This document shows, piece after piece, positions 49,184-57,543 of a stretch of 64,000 bases of DNA. This stretch comes from Rhodospirillaceae bacterium (lineage in GTDB: Bacteria; Pseudomonadota; Alphaproteobacteria; MPNO01; UBA2964): NCBI GenBank assembly GCA_002709075.1, contig PAPV01000022.1, forward strand, positions 1 to 64,000, written 5' to 3'. A program made the position numbers and the translations under genes. The notes under the pieces were generated by a model, which did no database searches, was not told the origin of the DNA, and saw nothing but the letters and a program-made list of their open reading frames with translations. Each line of letters opens with the position of its first letter. Position 1 is the stretch's first letter.

Positions 49184-49986
49184 TAATTAATCAGTTGCGT
49201 CCGCCGATACCTATAAAAACAAGCTCTTTACATGGATTGGAACTAAATTTGTTTACTAAGAGGCTTGATATTTCATTTTCTTCTTAACCAACACATTAAC
49301 ACAAGCCTAATTAGGCGATTGGAACTTTCTTGCCGAACGGTCGTCCGAATGATCGCATAAATTTGTATTAACATACTTATTGGAAATCGAATTAGGTAAG
49401 AAAAAGACCCGGCCGTTGAATGCAAATTTGAATACATGTGTTTTTTTAATATTACTTTCTCAAAAGTATCTAAAGTTCAATCCAAAACGTGTTTATTCAA
49501 GTTCAGCAGTTCATTCAACAAAAATTAATGATTGTCACTAGAAAATCATCATTTTTATGTGCGCAAGGCCCATACTCGTTATCATTTTCTTTATATTAAA
49601 GTAATCACGCAACCGTTTTTATTATGTTCAGTTTTTAGCAACAATTACCATTTTCATAACAGTTTTGCTTGGCTCTCATTGCAATAGACCATTAAAAGGC
49701 GCTAACCCTCCAACTACAAAAGCGACATTTTTTCAATTGTAAAGGAAATCAATTTCGAAGCAAAAATTAATGCATTAAAATTTTGTTTTGGCGATCGCCG
49801 TGTCATAAAGATAAACACTTCTTCAAAGCTGGACCGTTAACATAACTACCAAACTAATTTACATTGAAAATCGAGGAGTCGGTCTCGGAAAATATCTATA
49901 ATATTATTGTTCCTTCAACTAGGATCCTTTTACACATTTGAAGGATTTCTGGCATATTTTCAACTAATAAATGTCATTCAAGATTC
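49184..49986. other. AT-rich intergenic region without a recognised gene
   Basis: About 800 bases between two minus-strand genes. All frames are cut by stops and I see no remnant I can name. It holds the hairpin at 49912-49944, and near 49525-49557 a weak dyad (AATGATT ... AATCATCATTTTT). An sRNA or decayed gene is possible but I cannot support one. Confidence 0.5.
49912..49944 (-). other. Nested inverted repeat downstream of the methylisocitrate-lyase gene
   Basis: CCTTCAA (49912-49918) and TTGAAGG (49938-49944) pair over a 19-base loop that itself holds the palindrome AGGATCCT (49921-49928). It is about 45 bases past the prpB stop; no T-run follows on the minus strand, so it may mark the transcript's 3' end rather than terminate on its own. 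Confidence 0.35.
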
Positions 49987-50880
49987 CTAAATTTTAAAAT
50001 TGTAAATATTTTTATCAAATCTATCATAATCCTGATACCTTATAAGTTCGTACAACTCAGATCGTGTATGCATTTGCTCAACTAATTCTGACTGAGTTCC
50101 ACTTTCAGCTATTGTTTGCAGTCCGCGCCGAATTGCCCCCATAGCTAGCCGTAAAGTAGTTGCTGGATATATCACAAGGTTATAACCCAATTCTTCCAAT
50201 TCAGAAGCAGAAAGAAGTGGAGATTTTCCGAACTCTGTCATATTTGCCATCAAGGGTGCATCAATTGCTTTACGAAATAATTTAAACTCTTTTATGTTCT
50301 GCATTGCCTCCGGAAATACTGCATCCACGCCAGCGTCAACGTATGCTTTTGCGCGATCAATTGCCTTACTTATTCCTTCAGAAGCGAGCGCATCAGTGCG
50401 AGCAAATATTATAAAATTTGGATCCGACTTTGCATCCGCAGCTGCACGAATTTTACATATCATTTCTTCTATTGGCACGATTAATTTATTATCTAAGTGA
50501 CCGCATCGTTTTGGGTTAACCTGATCTTCCAAATGACATCCAGAGATCCCAAGTTGTTCTAATTCTTGTATTGTTCTAGCAACACTCATTGCCTCGCCAA
50601 ACCCTGTATCTATATCTATAATTGTCGGCAAATTAGTAACACGTGCTATTTGATGTCCTCGTTGAGAAACTTCTGTCAAAGTCGTTAATCCAATATCTGG
50701 TAAACCCAAATCAGCCGACAATGCTGCACCGGAAATATAAACGCCTTCGAATGCATGGCGTTCAATTTCCATTGCTACCAGAGGGGAATGGGCTCCTGGA
50801 AATCGAAGTATCTTTTCTCCTTCTAATCCGTTCCGAAAGGCTGCACGTTTCTCGGTAACAGATGCTTTATTGAATAGCAT
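49987..50880 (-). CDS. prpB: 2-methylisocitrate lyase
   Basis: A 297-residue member of the isocitrate lyase/PEP mutase superfamily. The catalytic loop PKRCGHLDNK (Cys near 122) and the metal site TIIDIDTGFGE, plus the C-terminal tail TRSELYELIRYQDYDRFD typical of PrpB, point to cleavage of methylisocitrate to pyruvate and succinate in propionate use. PrpC is not in the window; a MmgE/PrpD protein lies 2 kb away. Strong ribosome binding site (AAAGGAAA). Confidence 0.85.
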   Translation of the reverse strand: MLFNKASVTEKRAAFRNGLEGEKILRFPGAHSPLVAMEIERHAFEGVYISGAALSADLGLPDIGLTTLTEVSQRGHQIARVTNLPTIIDIDTGFGEAMSVARTIQELEQLGISGCHLEDQVNPKRCGHLDNKLIVPIEEMICKIRAAADAKSDPNFIIFARTDALASEGISKAIDRAKAYVDAGVDAVFPEAMQNIKEFKLFRKAIDAPLMANMTEFGKSPLLSASELEELGYNLVIYPATTLRLAMGAIRRGLQTIAESGTQSELVEQMHTRSELYELIRYQDYDRFDKNIYNFKI

Positions 50881-51210
50881 AATAAATTTTCCTTTGTTTT
50901 ATTTAATTTGCGATTTGCAATTAAATATGGCCCAGGCCGCGGTAGAAAAATAATTGCTATCGTGTGTTTAAGTTATCAAAGTTCAGGTAGTCGTATCCTA
51001 TAAATGTTTTATCTTTTTTCAGTTGCCAAGGTGTTGAGCACTTGCAAATCATCATAAGACTTAATAAATGCCAAAAAACTGACTTTTCATTAAAACCCTG
51101 AATTTTTACATTTTGGCTGAGGTTGATCATGGCAGATTGTTTTATGAGAGTGTATAACTAAGTTGTAGCGAAACCTTCACTTTGATCATCTGAAAAAAGG
51201 AAATTTTGCC
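50881..51210. promoter_or_regulatory. Divergent control region of prpB and a NIPSNAP gene
   Basis: 330 bases without a gene. At 50901-50926 ATTTAATT and AATTAAAT flank a core TGCGATTTGC; on the prpB strand the core reads TTGCAAATCGCAAA. Tandem TTTGCAAA-like boxes are the known target of ScfR/PccR-type propionyl-CoA regulators of alphaproteobacteria, so this is a reasonable prpB operator. The rest shows nothing I can name. Confidence 0.45.
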
Positions 51211-51525
51211 ATGATAGTCGAGCAGCGAATTTATACATTACATCCGGGTAAAATACCAGAGTACATGAACCATTACCGGATTGAGGGACGCGCAATACAG
51301 GAGGAGATACTTGGTAGAATGATTGGATGCTACTACACCGATTTTGGTCCACAAAATCAAATTATTCATATGTGGGGATATCAATCCTATAAAGAGAGAG
51401 ATGAACGTCGAACTCGTTTGTTTGCAAATCAAGCGTGGAAAAATTTTCAGCCAAAAGTTCGCCCTCTTATCTTACGTCAAGAAAACAAAACTTTGATCCC
51501 TGCCCCATGGTCACCAGATCAATAG
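51211..51525 (+). CDS. NIPSNAP-family protein, copy 2
   Basis: A 104-residue dimeric alpha+beta barrel protein, same length as the copy at 46517-46831 and alike throughout (EQRIYTLHPGKIPEYMNHY; HMWGYQSYKERDERR; ends PAPWSPDQ against PASFSPAN). Role unknown. Good ribosome binding site AAGGAAA. It is followed by the remnant of a thiamine-diphosphate enzyme. Confidence 0.88.
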   Translation: MIVEQRIYTLHPGKIPEYMNHYRIEGRAIQEEILGRMIGCYYTDFGPQNQIIHMWGYQSYKERDERRTRLFANQAWKNFQPKVRPLILRQENKTLIPAPWSPDQ

Positions 51526-51557
51526 TCCACCAATAATTCTTTTTACCGGCCGAGTAA

Positions 51558-51866
51558 GTAGGTATCTGGTTAATCATTTCTTTCTCAGGCGATGGTAATT
51601 TTTATATGAGTGGGCAGAAGATTGCCATAGGCAGACGCTATGAATTTACGATTACGTTTGTAGTTACTAATAATAGTACCTCAGGAACTATTCTTGTGCA
51701 TCAAATACTTTCTTATCCTGATCGCGTTATCGGCAATGATTTAATTAACCCTAATTTTCGTGCATTAGCACACGCCTGCAGATTGCACGGTGAGTTTGTT
51801 AACAAAACCGATGAATTCATGCTAGCTTACGATCGTTGTCGTTCCCTCACTCAATACCTTAATTGA
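51558..51866 (+). pseudogene. C-terminal remnant of a thiamine-diphosphate-dependent enzyme
   Basis: The frame from 51558 reads ISFSGDGNFYMSGQKIA, then FVVTNNSTSGTILVHQ, then YPDRVIGNDLINPNFRAL and CRLHGEFVNKTDEF. This is the TPP-binding GDG...NN motif (25 residues between) and the following conserved segment of acetolactate-synthase-like enzymes. A TAA at 51555 cuts it off upstream, no N-terminal or middle domain precedes it, and the last 20-odd residues are missing. An ATG at 51606 gives an 86-codon ORF, but it would lack the GDG and cannot fold into an enzyme. Best seen as a relic. Confidence 0.75.
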
Positions 51867-51938
51867 TCGAATTCTGAACTACTGAAGAACAAAAACCCCT
51901 CGAAACACGTTGAAACTGTTGAGTATAAATAAAGGAGA

Positions 51939-52763
51939 CTAACTCTGACCTAACAATTTTTTGATATCAGATTGGCTCAGTAATCCTTGATTCCAATCGC
52001 AGGTTCCACTCTCACGCAAGTATCGAAGGCTTCTGCGTACTTCAGAAATAGCGACTTTGGCAAAACCACTGCCAAATGACACCCTTTGTACTCCGAGAGA
52101 TTGAAGTTGTATGACTGATGGGCTTTCTGGTCCGGCAAGTATGTTTAATGGTCCATCGATTTGATTAGCTAATTCTTTAATAATATCAATATCGGATACC
52201 CCAATAACAAATGTACAATCAGCGCCAACTTCTAGATAGGCGTTTGCACGTTTAATAGCTTCTTCAATTGGATTGTTTCCACGCGTCGAAAAGACATCGG
52301 TCCTAGCATTTAAAACTGCTGGAATGCCAAACTCATCTATCGCATATCGCGCAGCTTGTATCCGGGCTACAGATATATCGTAATCAAACAAAACTCTGTC
52401 TCCATTCTTTCGGCTGTCCTCAATATTTAGTCCTACGGCCCCCACCTCTAATGTTCTTTTTACGGTATTTGAGACTTCATCCGGCTCAACACCATAACCT
52501 GCCTCCATATCAGCACTAACTGGGATAGAAACAGCATTGCAAATGGTTTTAACAATTCCAGTCATCTCACTAAGTGTAATATTTTCACCATCACAATACC
52601 CCGCTGAAATCGCACATCCACCGCTGGTTGTAGCGACGGCTTCAAAACCCTCAGCAGCAATAACTGCGGCACTAATTGCGTCGTATGCATTTGGAATAAC
52701 CAAAATTTCTTTTGTATTATGCAAATATTTTAATTTTTCTGCTTTTTCATATTGACTGTTCAT
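51939..52763 (-). CDS. Isocitrate lyase/PEP mutase superfamily protein
   Basis: A 274-residue (beta/alpha)8 enzyme. Metal-binding VSADMEAGYG (near 80), GLNIEDSRKNGD where PrpB has the KRCGH loop, and VLNARTDVFST. It lacks the catalytic cysteine loop of lyases for isocitrate or methylisocitrate and looks like the oxaloacetate-decarboxylase/PEP-mutase-like branch; the substrate is uncertain. ATG 52763 lies just after an in-frame GTG. Below the MmgE gene on the same strand. Confidence 0.83.
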   Translation of the reverse strand: MNSQYEKAEKLKYLHNTKEILVIPNAYDAISAAVIAAEGFEAVATTSGGCAISAGYCDGENITLSEMTGIVKTICNAVSIPVSADMEAGYGVEPDEVSNTVKRTLEVGAVGLNIEDSRKNGDRVLFDYDISVARIQAARYAIDEFGIPAVLNARTDVFSTRGNNPIEEAIKRANAYLEVGADCTFVIGVSDIDIIKELANQIDGPLNILAGPESPSVIQLQSLGVQRVSFGSGFAKVAISEVRRSLRYLRESGTCDWNQGLLSQSDIKKLLGQS

Positions 52764-52809
52764 CACATTTTCCAGAACGTTTTCTTAATATTTCTTTTGA
52801 ACTGTTGTT

Positions 52810-52871
52810 TGTTCTATAATTTATTAAGTTAACAACTTTAACAAAGTTAAAATAATTCTTATTTAGAACAA
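52810..52871. promoter_or_regulatory. Nested inverted repeats ahead of the PEP-mutase-like gene
   Basis: TGTTCTA (52810-52816) and TAGAACA (52864-52870) flank an inner dyad AACTTT-AAC-AAAGTT (52834-52848) in the gap between the MmgE gene and the downstream gene. Could be an operator or a transcript hairpin; there is no T-run of terminator quality. Confidence 0.35.
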
Positions 52872-52898
52872 TGTTGGGTTTTTTGAGCAAGTTACAAT

Positions 52899-54194
52899 TT
52901 AACCTTTTGAGAGTATGAGGGCCGGATGAGGTGCAGTTTTTCCGGATGAAATACCCAGCACTTGATCGATAATACCAGTGGGTTTTTCAATTCCTCCGAA
53001 ACGCATTAACTGATAAGCTTTTTCAATTATTTCTTCTTCTGAGAGAAAAGCCTCTGGGTCTCCTTTACACAATGGTGCTGTAGCAGAAATTTCTTGACCG
53101 TTAATGTTTTTTACCGTCACCTCTGCGCCCCAGGCAGCTGGATATTCGCGGTTGTAACTGTCGTCGCAAACAATTTTAATTTTTAATGCACATTCTGATA
53201 CATTCCTTCGAGCTGTATCATCGAATGATGAAAACTCTATCCTTCCAAAATGCAGAGCTGCTGCCACACAATGTTGGATAGAAAACTTTGCTCCGTAAGC
53301 TGAATTAACAATAGGTCGGTCACACACATCCAGCGCTGCCCAATATGTTTTTACCAAAACGTAAGCTATATTTTGTATATCAACTTTGCCTGCAATACGA
53401 AGAGCAGCGTCAATTGCAGGATGGGTATGACGGCAAGACGGCCAAGGCTTAAGTGATGTATCATGTATTTGCCATATAGAGTCTGATTTCTGTAACACTG
53501 CTGCAGGATTTGGATTTAAGCAAGTAGCGGAGAAAAAACCCTTAGGACCCTCAAGAATTTCAGGTGGTCCAGTGAAATCAAGTTTAGCTAATTCAGCTGC
53601 TAGTATGCCAGCTTCTGCCGCACGACCTGCGTGTAGATGCTTGCTCATAGCTCCTGTACGCAGAAATTCCCAGAATCCACTTGATTGAGTTCCTGCATTT
53701 CCCAGCGCGTGCATTGTGGCAGTATTACCTAATTCTAATAAAGTAGCTGCTGCCATTGCTGAACCATAAGGACCGCATGTAGCGGTGTTATGCCATACTT
53801 TGTAGTGGTCCGGACCAACTGCCATACCTACACGACTCGCAGCTTCCACTCCAAATATCAAGGATTTAAGTAATAACTTTCCAGAAATCCCATGGCTGGC
53901 TGCGAGAGAAAGTATTACCGGAACAGTTACACACCCAGTATGAACAACGGAAGCTCTATGGATGTCATCGACTTCAAGTATATGCGCTAGAGCACCCATC
54001 ACGAAGGCCTCTCGCCCCGCATCCATCGGCCGATCATGTCCCCAATCTAGCAATTTTCTACCTGCTTCACTATTGCGACCGGCAAAGGAATTCGCAACTG
54101 CATCCAACATAAGAAGTGAAGCCTTATCTATATCCGTGGATTCAATAGTTTGTCCACGAATTAATTTTACAAGGCCCTGTGAAAGCGTTTGCAT
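52899..54194 (-). CDS. MmgE/PrpD-family protein
   Basis: A 431-residue all-helical dehydratase/decarboxylase-fold protein of the 2-methylcitrate dehydratase and cis-aconitate decarboxylase family. Marks: DAVANSFAGR (near 31), EVDDIHRASVVHTGCVTVP (near 75-93), YGSAMAAATLLEL and the mid-protein KPWPSCRHTHPAIDAAL (near 258). The distance to prpB and the amidohydrolase operon in front suggest a dehydratase for a carboxylic acid; it may not be true PrpD. Start ATG 54194 has GAAGGG. 11 bases after the amidohydrolase stop, so in the same operon. Confidence 0.87.
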   Translation of the reverse strand: MQTLSQGLVKLIRGQTIESTDIDKASLLMLDAVANSFAGRNSEAGRKLLDWGHDRPMDAGREAFVMGALAHILEVDDIHRASVVHTGCVTVPVILSLAASHGISGKLLLKSLIFGVEAASRVGMAVGPDHYKVWHNTATCGPYGSAMAAATLLELGNTATMHALGNAGTQSSGFWEFLRTGAMSKHLHAGRAAEAGILAAELAKLDFTGPPEILEGPKGFFSATCLNPNPAAVLQKSDSIWQIHDTSLKPWPSCRHTHPAIDAALRIAGKVDIQNIAYVLVKTYWAALDVCDRPIVNSAYGAKFSIQHCVAAALHFGRIEFSSFDDTARRNVSECALKIKIVCDDSYNREYPAAWGAEVTVKNINGQEISATAPLCKGDPEAFLSEEEIIEKAYQLMRFGGIEKPTGIIDQVLGISSGKTAPHPALILSKG

Positions 54195-54204
54195 AGGAAG
54201 CCCT

Positions 54205-55449
54205 TCAGGATTCTACTCCTAACTGCGAATTTTCGTATCCCGGAAAACGGTCAGAGACATCTAAGCCAAAAAGTTCTATTGCATTTCCACCCAAAATTCT
54301 ATGTTTTTGAATTTCAGTGAGAAACGGCAGATCATATATAACACTGGGCACATCCATATCCCAGTGAGGATAATCTGAAGACCACAATAGTTGCTCTTTT
54401 GCGTTGATCAAGCTAAAGGTCATTTCAAGTACATCCAAACGATTCGGAACTTCCATAGGCTGGCTGGTATAAAACATTTGTCTCATGTAATCACTTGGCA
54501 AACCCTTAAGTGAAGGGGCCTCGGACCAACGCATTTTATAATCATTGTCCAACCGTTGCATTACCCAAGGAATCCATGCGAGACCCGACTCTATCCAAAT
54601 TGTTTTAAGATTTGGAAAGCGTTCTGGTAGTCCATTTATTACCCAATTGCAAAGGTGGACAGCGTTATATACAGTAAATCCTAGTGCATGCGTAACAAGG
54701 AATCGGTTGCTATTCCCAACAAGTCTATCATTCCAATTATAATTACCATGAAAACCGAGCGGTTTACCGAGTTCCTCCATTAAAGAGTATGTTTTCATGT
54801 AGGCATTATTGTGAACCGAGTTATATTGTACGGAACATATCATGAAACCAATAACGTCGCGATGGTGGCCAAATTCTTTAACAGTTTCATAAGCAGCATC
54901 TGGATCCCCGAAAGGAACGTACATCATCGTCTTAATACGTTTTTCCTTGGCAGTAATATTTTCAAGAAGCCAGCGATTATAAGCCTTGGCCAACGCACCC
55001 TCGACCTCTGGTTGGGGGTGCAGTCCTAAACTGAGCATTGGTGTGGGAAACAGACAAACATAATCAACCCCCATGGCATCCATCCATTTTAAAGAAAGGT
55101 GGATATCCCTATGTTGTTCATCAGCAGGTGTTGTTTCCGTTTTCCGAAGTGGATAACGAGTGACCCTTCCTGCTATGTCCTGGTAGCCAACTCCAGCAAC
55201 TCCAAAAGGGGCTTGACCACCTGTACCGCCAGAAGTATACAGCTGGCCCATCTGACTCAAAACTTCATCGTCAATATACCTCACTATCTCCTGTATTGAC
55301 TCATTTTCATAATGATGGCAGTCAACATCGATGATAGGAAATTGATTGTAACCCCTTGCATCTCTTTGACGAGCAGCATTACGCAATAGCGTAGAAGTGT
55401 CAAAAGATGCGATTGCTTGTTTGTGAATATTGCTGGTAGGTAATTCCAT
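54205..55449 (-). CDS. Metal-dependent amidohydrolase (amidohydrolase_2), copy 2
   Basis: A 414-residue TIM-barrel enzyme of the ACMSD/resorcylate-decarboxylase superfamily. Metal site DVDCHHYE (near 43), a histidine in GFHGNYNW (near 232), HALGFTVYNAVH and the late Asp in SSDYPHWDMDVP. Clear paralog of 56264-57475 along the entire length. The frame runs further to 55494, but the paralog's start (MDLPTSD) shows MELPTSN at ATG 55449 to be right, 7 bases after the stop of the 116-residue protein. These enzymes hydrolyse or decarboxylate aromatic or unsaturated acids. Confidence 0.88.
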   Translation of the reverse strand: MELPTSNIHKQAIASFDTSTLLRNAARQRDARGYNQFPIIDVDCHHYENESIQEIVRYIDDEVLSQMGQLYTSGGTGGQAPFGVAGVGYQDIAGRVTRYPLRKTETTPADEQHRDIHLSLKWMDAMGVDYVCLFPTPMLSLGLHPQPEVEGALAKAYNRWLLENITAKEKRIKTMMYVPFGDPDAAYETVKEFGHHRDVIGFMICSVQYNSVHNNAYMKTYSLMEELGKPLGFHGNYNWNDRLVGNSNRFLVTHALGFTVYNAVHLCNWVINGLPERFPNLKTIWIESGLAWIPWVMQRLDNDYKMRWSEAPSLKGLPSDYMRQMFYTSQPMEVPNRLDVLEMTFSLINAKEQLLWSSDYPHWDMDVPSVIYDLPFLTEIQKHRILGGNAIELFGLDVSDRFPGYENSQLGVES

Positions 55450-55456
55450 CTTTTTA

Positions 55457-55807
55457 CTATGCCCCCGACCATGATTGCCACATGCCCAATTCAAATACTT
55501 CTACATTGACTTGACGCATCATCGCTGTGCACATGATCATGGCGGCTGTAGCTGGAACAATATTATTTTCAGAAAAAGGCTCCCACCTCTCACCGAGCTG
55601 GAACTTTGTTGAATATAATCGGGTTAACACAGTAATACCCTCCTGTATAAGGCTATTTGGGATCGTTTGATTTGCATCTAACTGATTGAGCTTTTTTGCC
55701 CAATCCTTCAACAATTGTTCTTCGTCAGGTATATTCGCTATGGCTTTTCCTCCTTCAGGAAGATCTGCTTCTCTGGGGTCCGGGACTGTACTTTTACGCG
55801 AGGACAT
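55457..55807 (-). CDS. Unrecognised 116-residue protein between Rieske ferredoxin and amidohydrolase
   Basis: No domain known to me. Residues 1-30 are charged and probably unstructured (SSRKSTVPDPREADLPEGGK); the rest is helical (EEQLLKDWAKKLNQLD, SLIQEGITVLTRLYS) ending in ATAAMIMCTAMMRQVNVEVF and MWQSWSGA. No signal peptide. The start ATG 55807 has GAGGAG and overlaps the Rieske gene stop by 14 bases; the frame itself opens to 56053, which is only a shadow of the Rieske gene. Tight coupling on both sides suggests a subunit or helper of the complex made by its neighbours. Confidence 0.72.
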   Translation of the reverse strand: MSSRKSTVPDPREADLPEGGKAIANIPDEEQLLKDWAKKLNQLDANQTIPNSLIQEGITVLTRLYSTKFQLGERWEPFSENNIVPATAAMIMCTAMMRQVNVEVFELGMWQSWSGA

Positions 55808-56165
55808 ATACTTTTTCTCCTCTAATATTAACATCATACTTTCGAAGTTTCCATGCTGAGTCACCACATGCAACACCATCTTCCATACGAAACTCCCAAC
55901 CATGCCAGGGACAAACGATATGCATTTCATCATGATTAAAACGCATTCCGTGATAAGTTTTCTTTTCTGGGTGAATGATTTCTTCAACCTTTGCCATAAG
56001 AAGCCCCTCGCAGGCTGGCCCTCCCTGGTGGGGACATAAATTCTGATATGCAAACCATTCGCCCTTTATTAAATAAACACCGATTTCACTTTTACCGTTT
56101 GGTACAATCTTCTTTCCCCCTTCTTCAAAATCAGAGGTGTTCCCGACGAGAATTTCTTTGGCCAT
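55794..56165 (-). CDS. Rieske-type 2Fe-2S ferredoxin
   Basis: A 123-residue soluble Rieske protein. The ligands are seen as CPHQGGPACEG (near 43) and CPWHGWEF (near 86), one Cys and one His in each. The spacing between the two boxes is long because of a loop with HPEKKTYHGMRFNHDE. Ribosome binding site GGGAGAAAAG. It lies between two amidohydrolase genes and has no own oxygenase in the operon; the TauD-type gene upstream does not need it. Could serve the ring-hydroxylating oxygenase elsewhere. Confidence 0.9.
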   Translation of the reverse strand: MAKEILVGNTSDFEEGGKKIVPNGKSEIGVYLIKGEWFAYQNLCPHQGGPACEGLLMAKVEEIIHPEKKTYHGMRFNHDEMHIVCPWHGWEFRMEDGVACGDSAWKLRKYDVNIRGEKVYVLA

Positions 56166-56263
56166 ACTTTTCTCCCTTTGCCTCAGGATTATGCTCCTGA
56201 TATTTATTAATTGAGTCGCAGATCAGTGGTTTTTAAGAACATAAAAATTAACTGATACTAAAT

Positions 56264-57475
56264 TTATGCTGCGACGCTGTAGTCTGGATATCGATCGGAT
56301 ACATCAATATTAAACAACTTCACTGCATTGCCTCCCAAAATTTTTCGTTTTGCTGTCTCATCAAGAAATGGCAAATCATATATCGTGCACGGAAGATCCA
56401 TATCCCAATGCGGATAATCTGAAGCGTAAAGTAACCGTTCCTCCGCATTTATAAATTTAAAAGTTGCCTCCAGCAGAGTATGATCATTTGGCACTTCCAT
56501 AGGCTGCGAAGTGTAATACATATCTCGCATGTAATCCGAGGGCAATTTCTTTAAGGAAGGACACTCACTGGTCCGCATTTTATAATCGTTATCGAGACGC
56601 TGCCCGAGCCATGGCACCCATGCAATTCCGGACTCTGTCCAGATAACATCAAGATTTGGGAACCGTTCATTTAAACCGTTTGTAATCCAGTTGCACATGT
56701 GGATTACATTATATAACGTGAAACCCAGGGCATGAGCAGAAATGAACCTGTTTGTTACTGACATCAAGGGATCATTCCAATTTAAACCTGAGTGGAATGT
56801 CAGCGGAATTCCCATTTCTTCGATTAAAGCATACGTCTTCATGTAAGCATTGTCATGAATGGGAGCATATCTTGGACTTGTGACTAACGCACCAATAATT
56901 CCAGGTTTATTCCCGAAATCAACAAGCATTTTATATGCCTCATCAGGTGAATTAAATGGTAAATAAACATAGCCTTTTACCCTTGGGTCATGAGGTAAAA
57001 TTTTCTCTGTAAGCCAGCGCATGTAGGCCCGGGCGTATTGAACCTCAATTTCTTTTTGTGGCAAAAGTCCAACCGATAGCATGCCTGTTGGGAAGAGCCC
57101 TATATAATCGATGCCTATTGCATCCATAAAACGACGAGATAAATGAATATCCCGATGAATACCATCAGCCGGAGTTTGTTCTATTGACCGAAGTGGATAG
57201 CGAGTAACTCGACCGCCGACAGGTTGATAGCCCCCCCTCCCACGTGACATAATTCCTGGGGCAGAAGACACTATTTGATGCAACACATCATCTTCAATGT
57301 ATTCAATAATTTCGTTGATAGACTCACTTTCATATTGATGTGAGTCAGCACAAATAATCGGAAAATCATGATAATTTCTTAGCTTAGCCTGTCTTCTAGC
57401 ATTTTTCAGAAGTTGCTCAGTATCGAAATTATCAATACTCATTTTGTGATAGCGATCACTTGTGGGTAAGTCCAT
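56264..57475 (-). CDS. Metal-dependent amidohydrolase (amidohydrolase_2), copy 1
   Basis: A 403-residue TIM-barrel enzyme, paralog of 54205-55449. Metal site CADSHQYESES (near 41), histidine in TFHSGLNW, HALGFTLYNVIH, and Asp in ASDYPHWDMDLP. Compared with copy 2 the first box has DSHQYE in place of DCHHYE, and several positions around the pocket differ, so different substrates are likely. Very good ribosome binding site GGAGGCAAGCA. First gene of the tight block with Rieske ferredoxin, unknown protein and copy 2. Confidence 0.88.
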   Translation of the reverse strand: MDLPTSDRYHKMSIDNFDTEQLLKNARRQAKLRNYHDFPIICADSHQYESESINEIIEYIEDDVLHQIVSSAPGIMSRGRGGYQPVGGRVTRYPLRSIEQTPADGIHRDIHLSRRFMDAIGIDYIGLFPTGMLSVGLLPQKEIEVQYARAYMRWLTEKILPHDPRVKGYVYLPFNSPDEAYKMLVDFGNKPGIIGALVTSPRYAPIHDNAYMKTYALIEEMGIPLTFHSGLNWNDPLMSVTNRFISAHALGFTLYNVIHMCNWITNGLNERFPNLDVIWTESGIAWVPWLGQRLDNDYKMRTSECPSLKKLPSDYMRDMYYTSQPMEVPNDHTLLEATFKFINAEERLLYASDYPHWDMDLPCTIYDLPFLDETAKRKILGGNAVKLFNIDVSDRYPDYSVAA

Positions 57476-57543
57476 TGCTTGCCTCCATGTGTTTTTTTGG
57501 CGGTTATACTCCGCCTTGTTATAATGTTAGTATCTTTTTTTCA

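Noticed and set aside
55808-56053. N-terminal extension of the 116-residue protein
   Set aside because: These codons are the shadow of the Rieske ferredoxin gene in another frame; ATG 55807 has the GAGGAG site.
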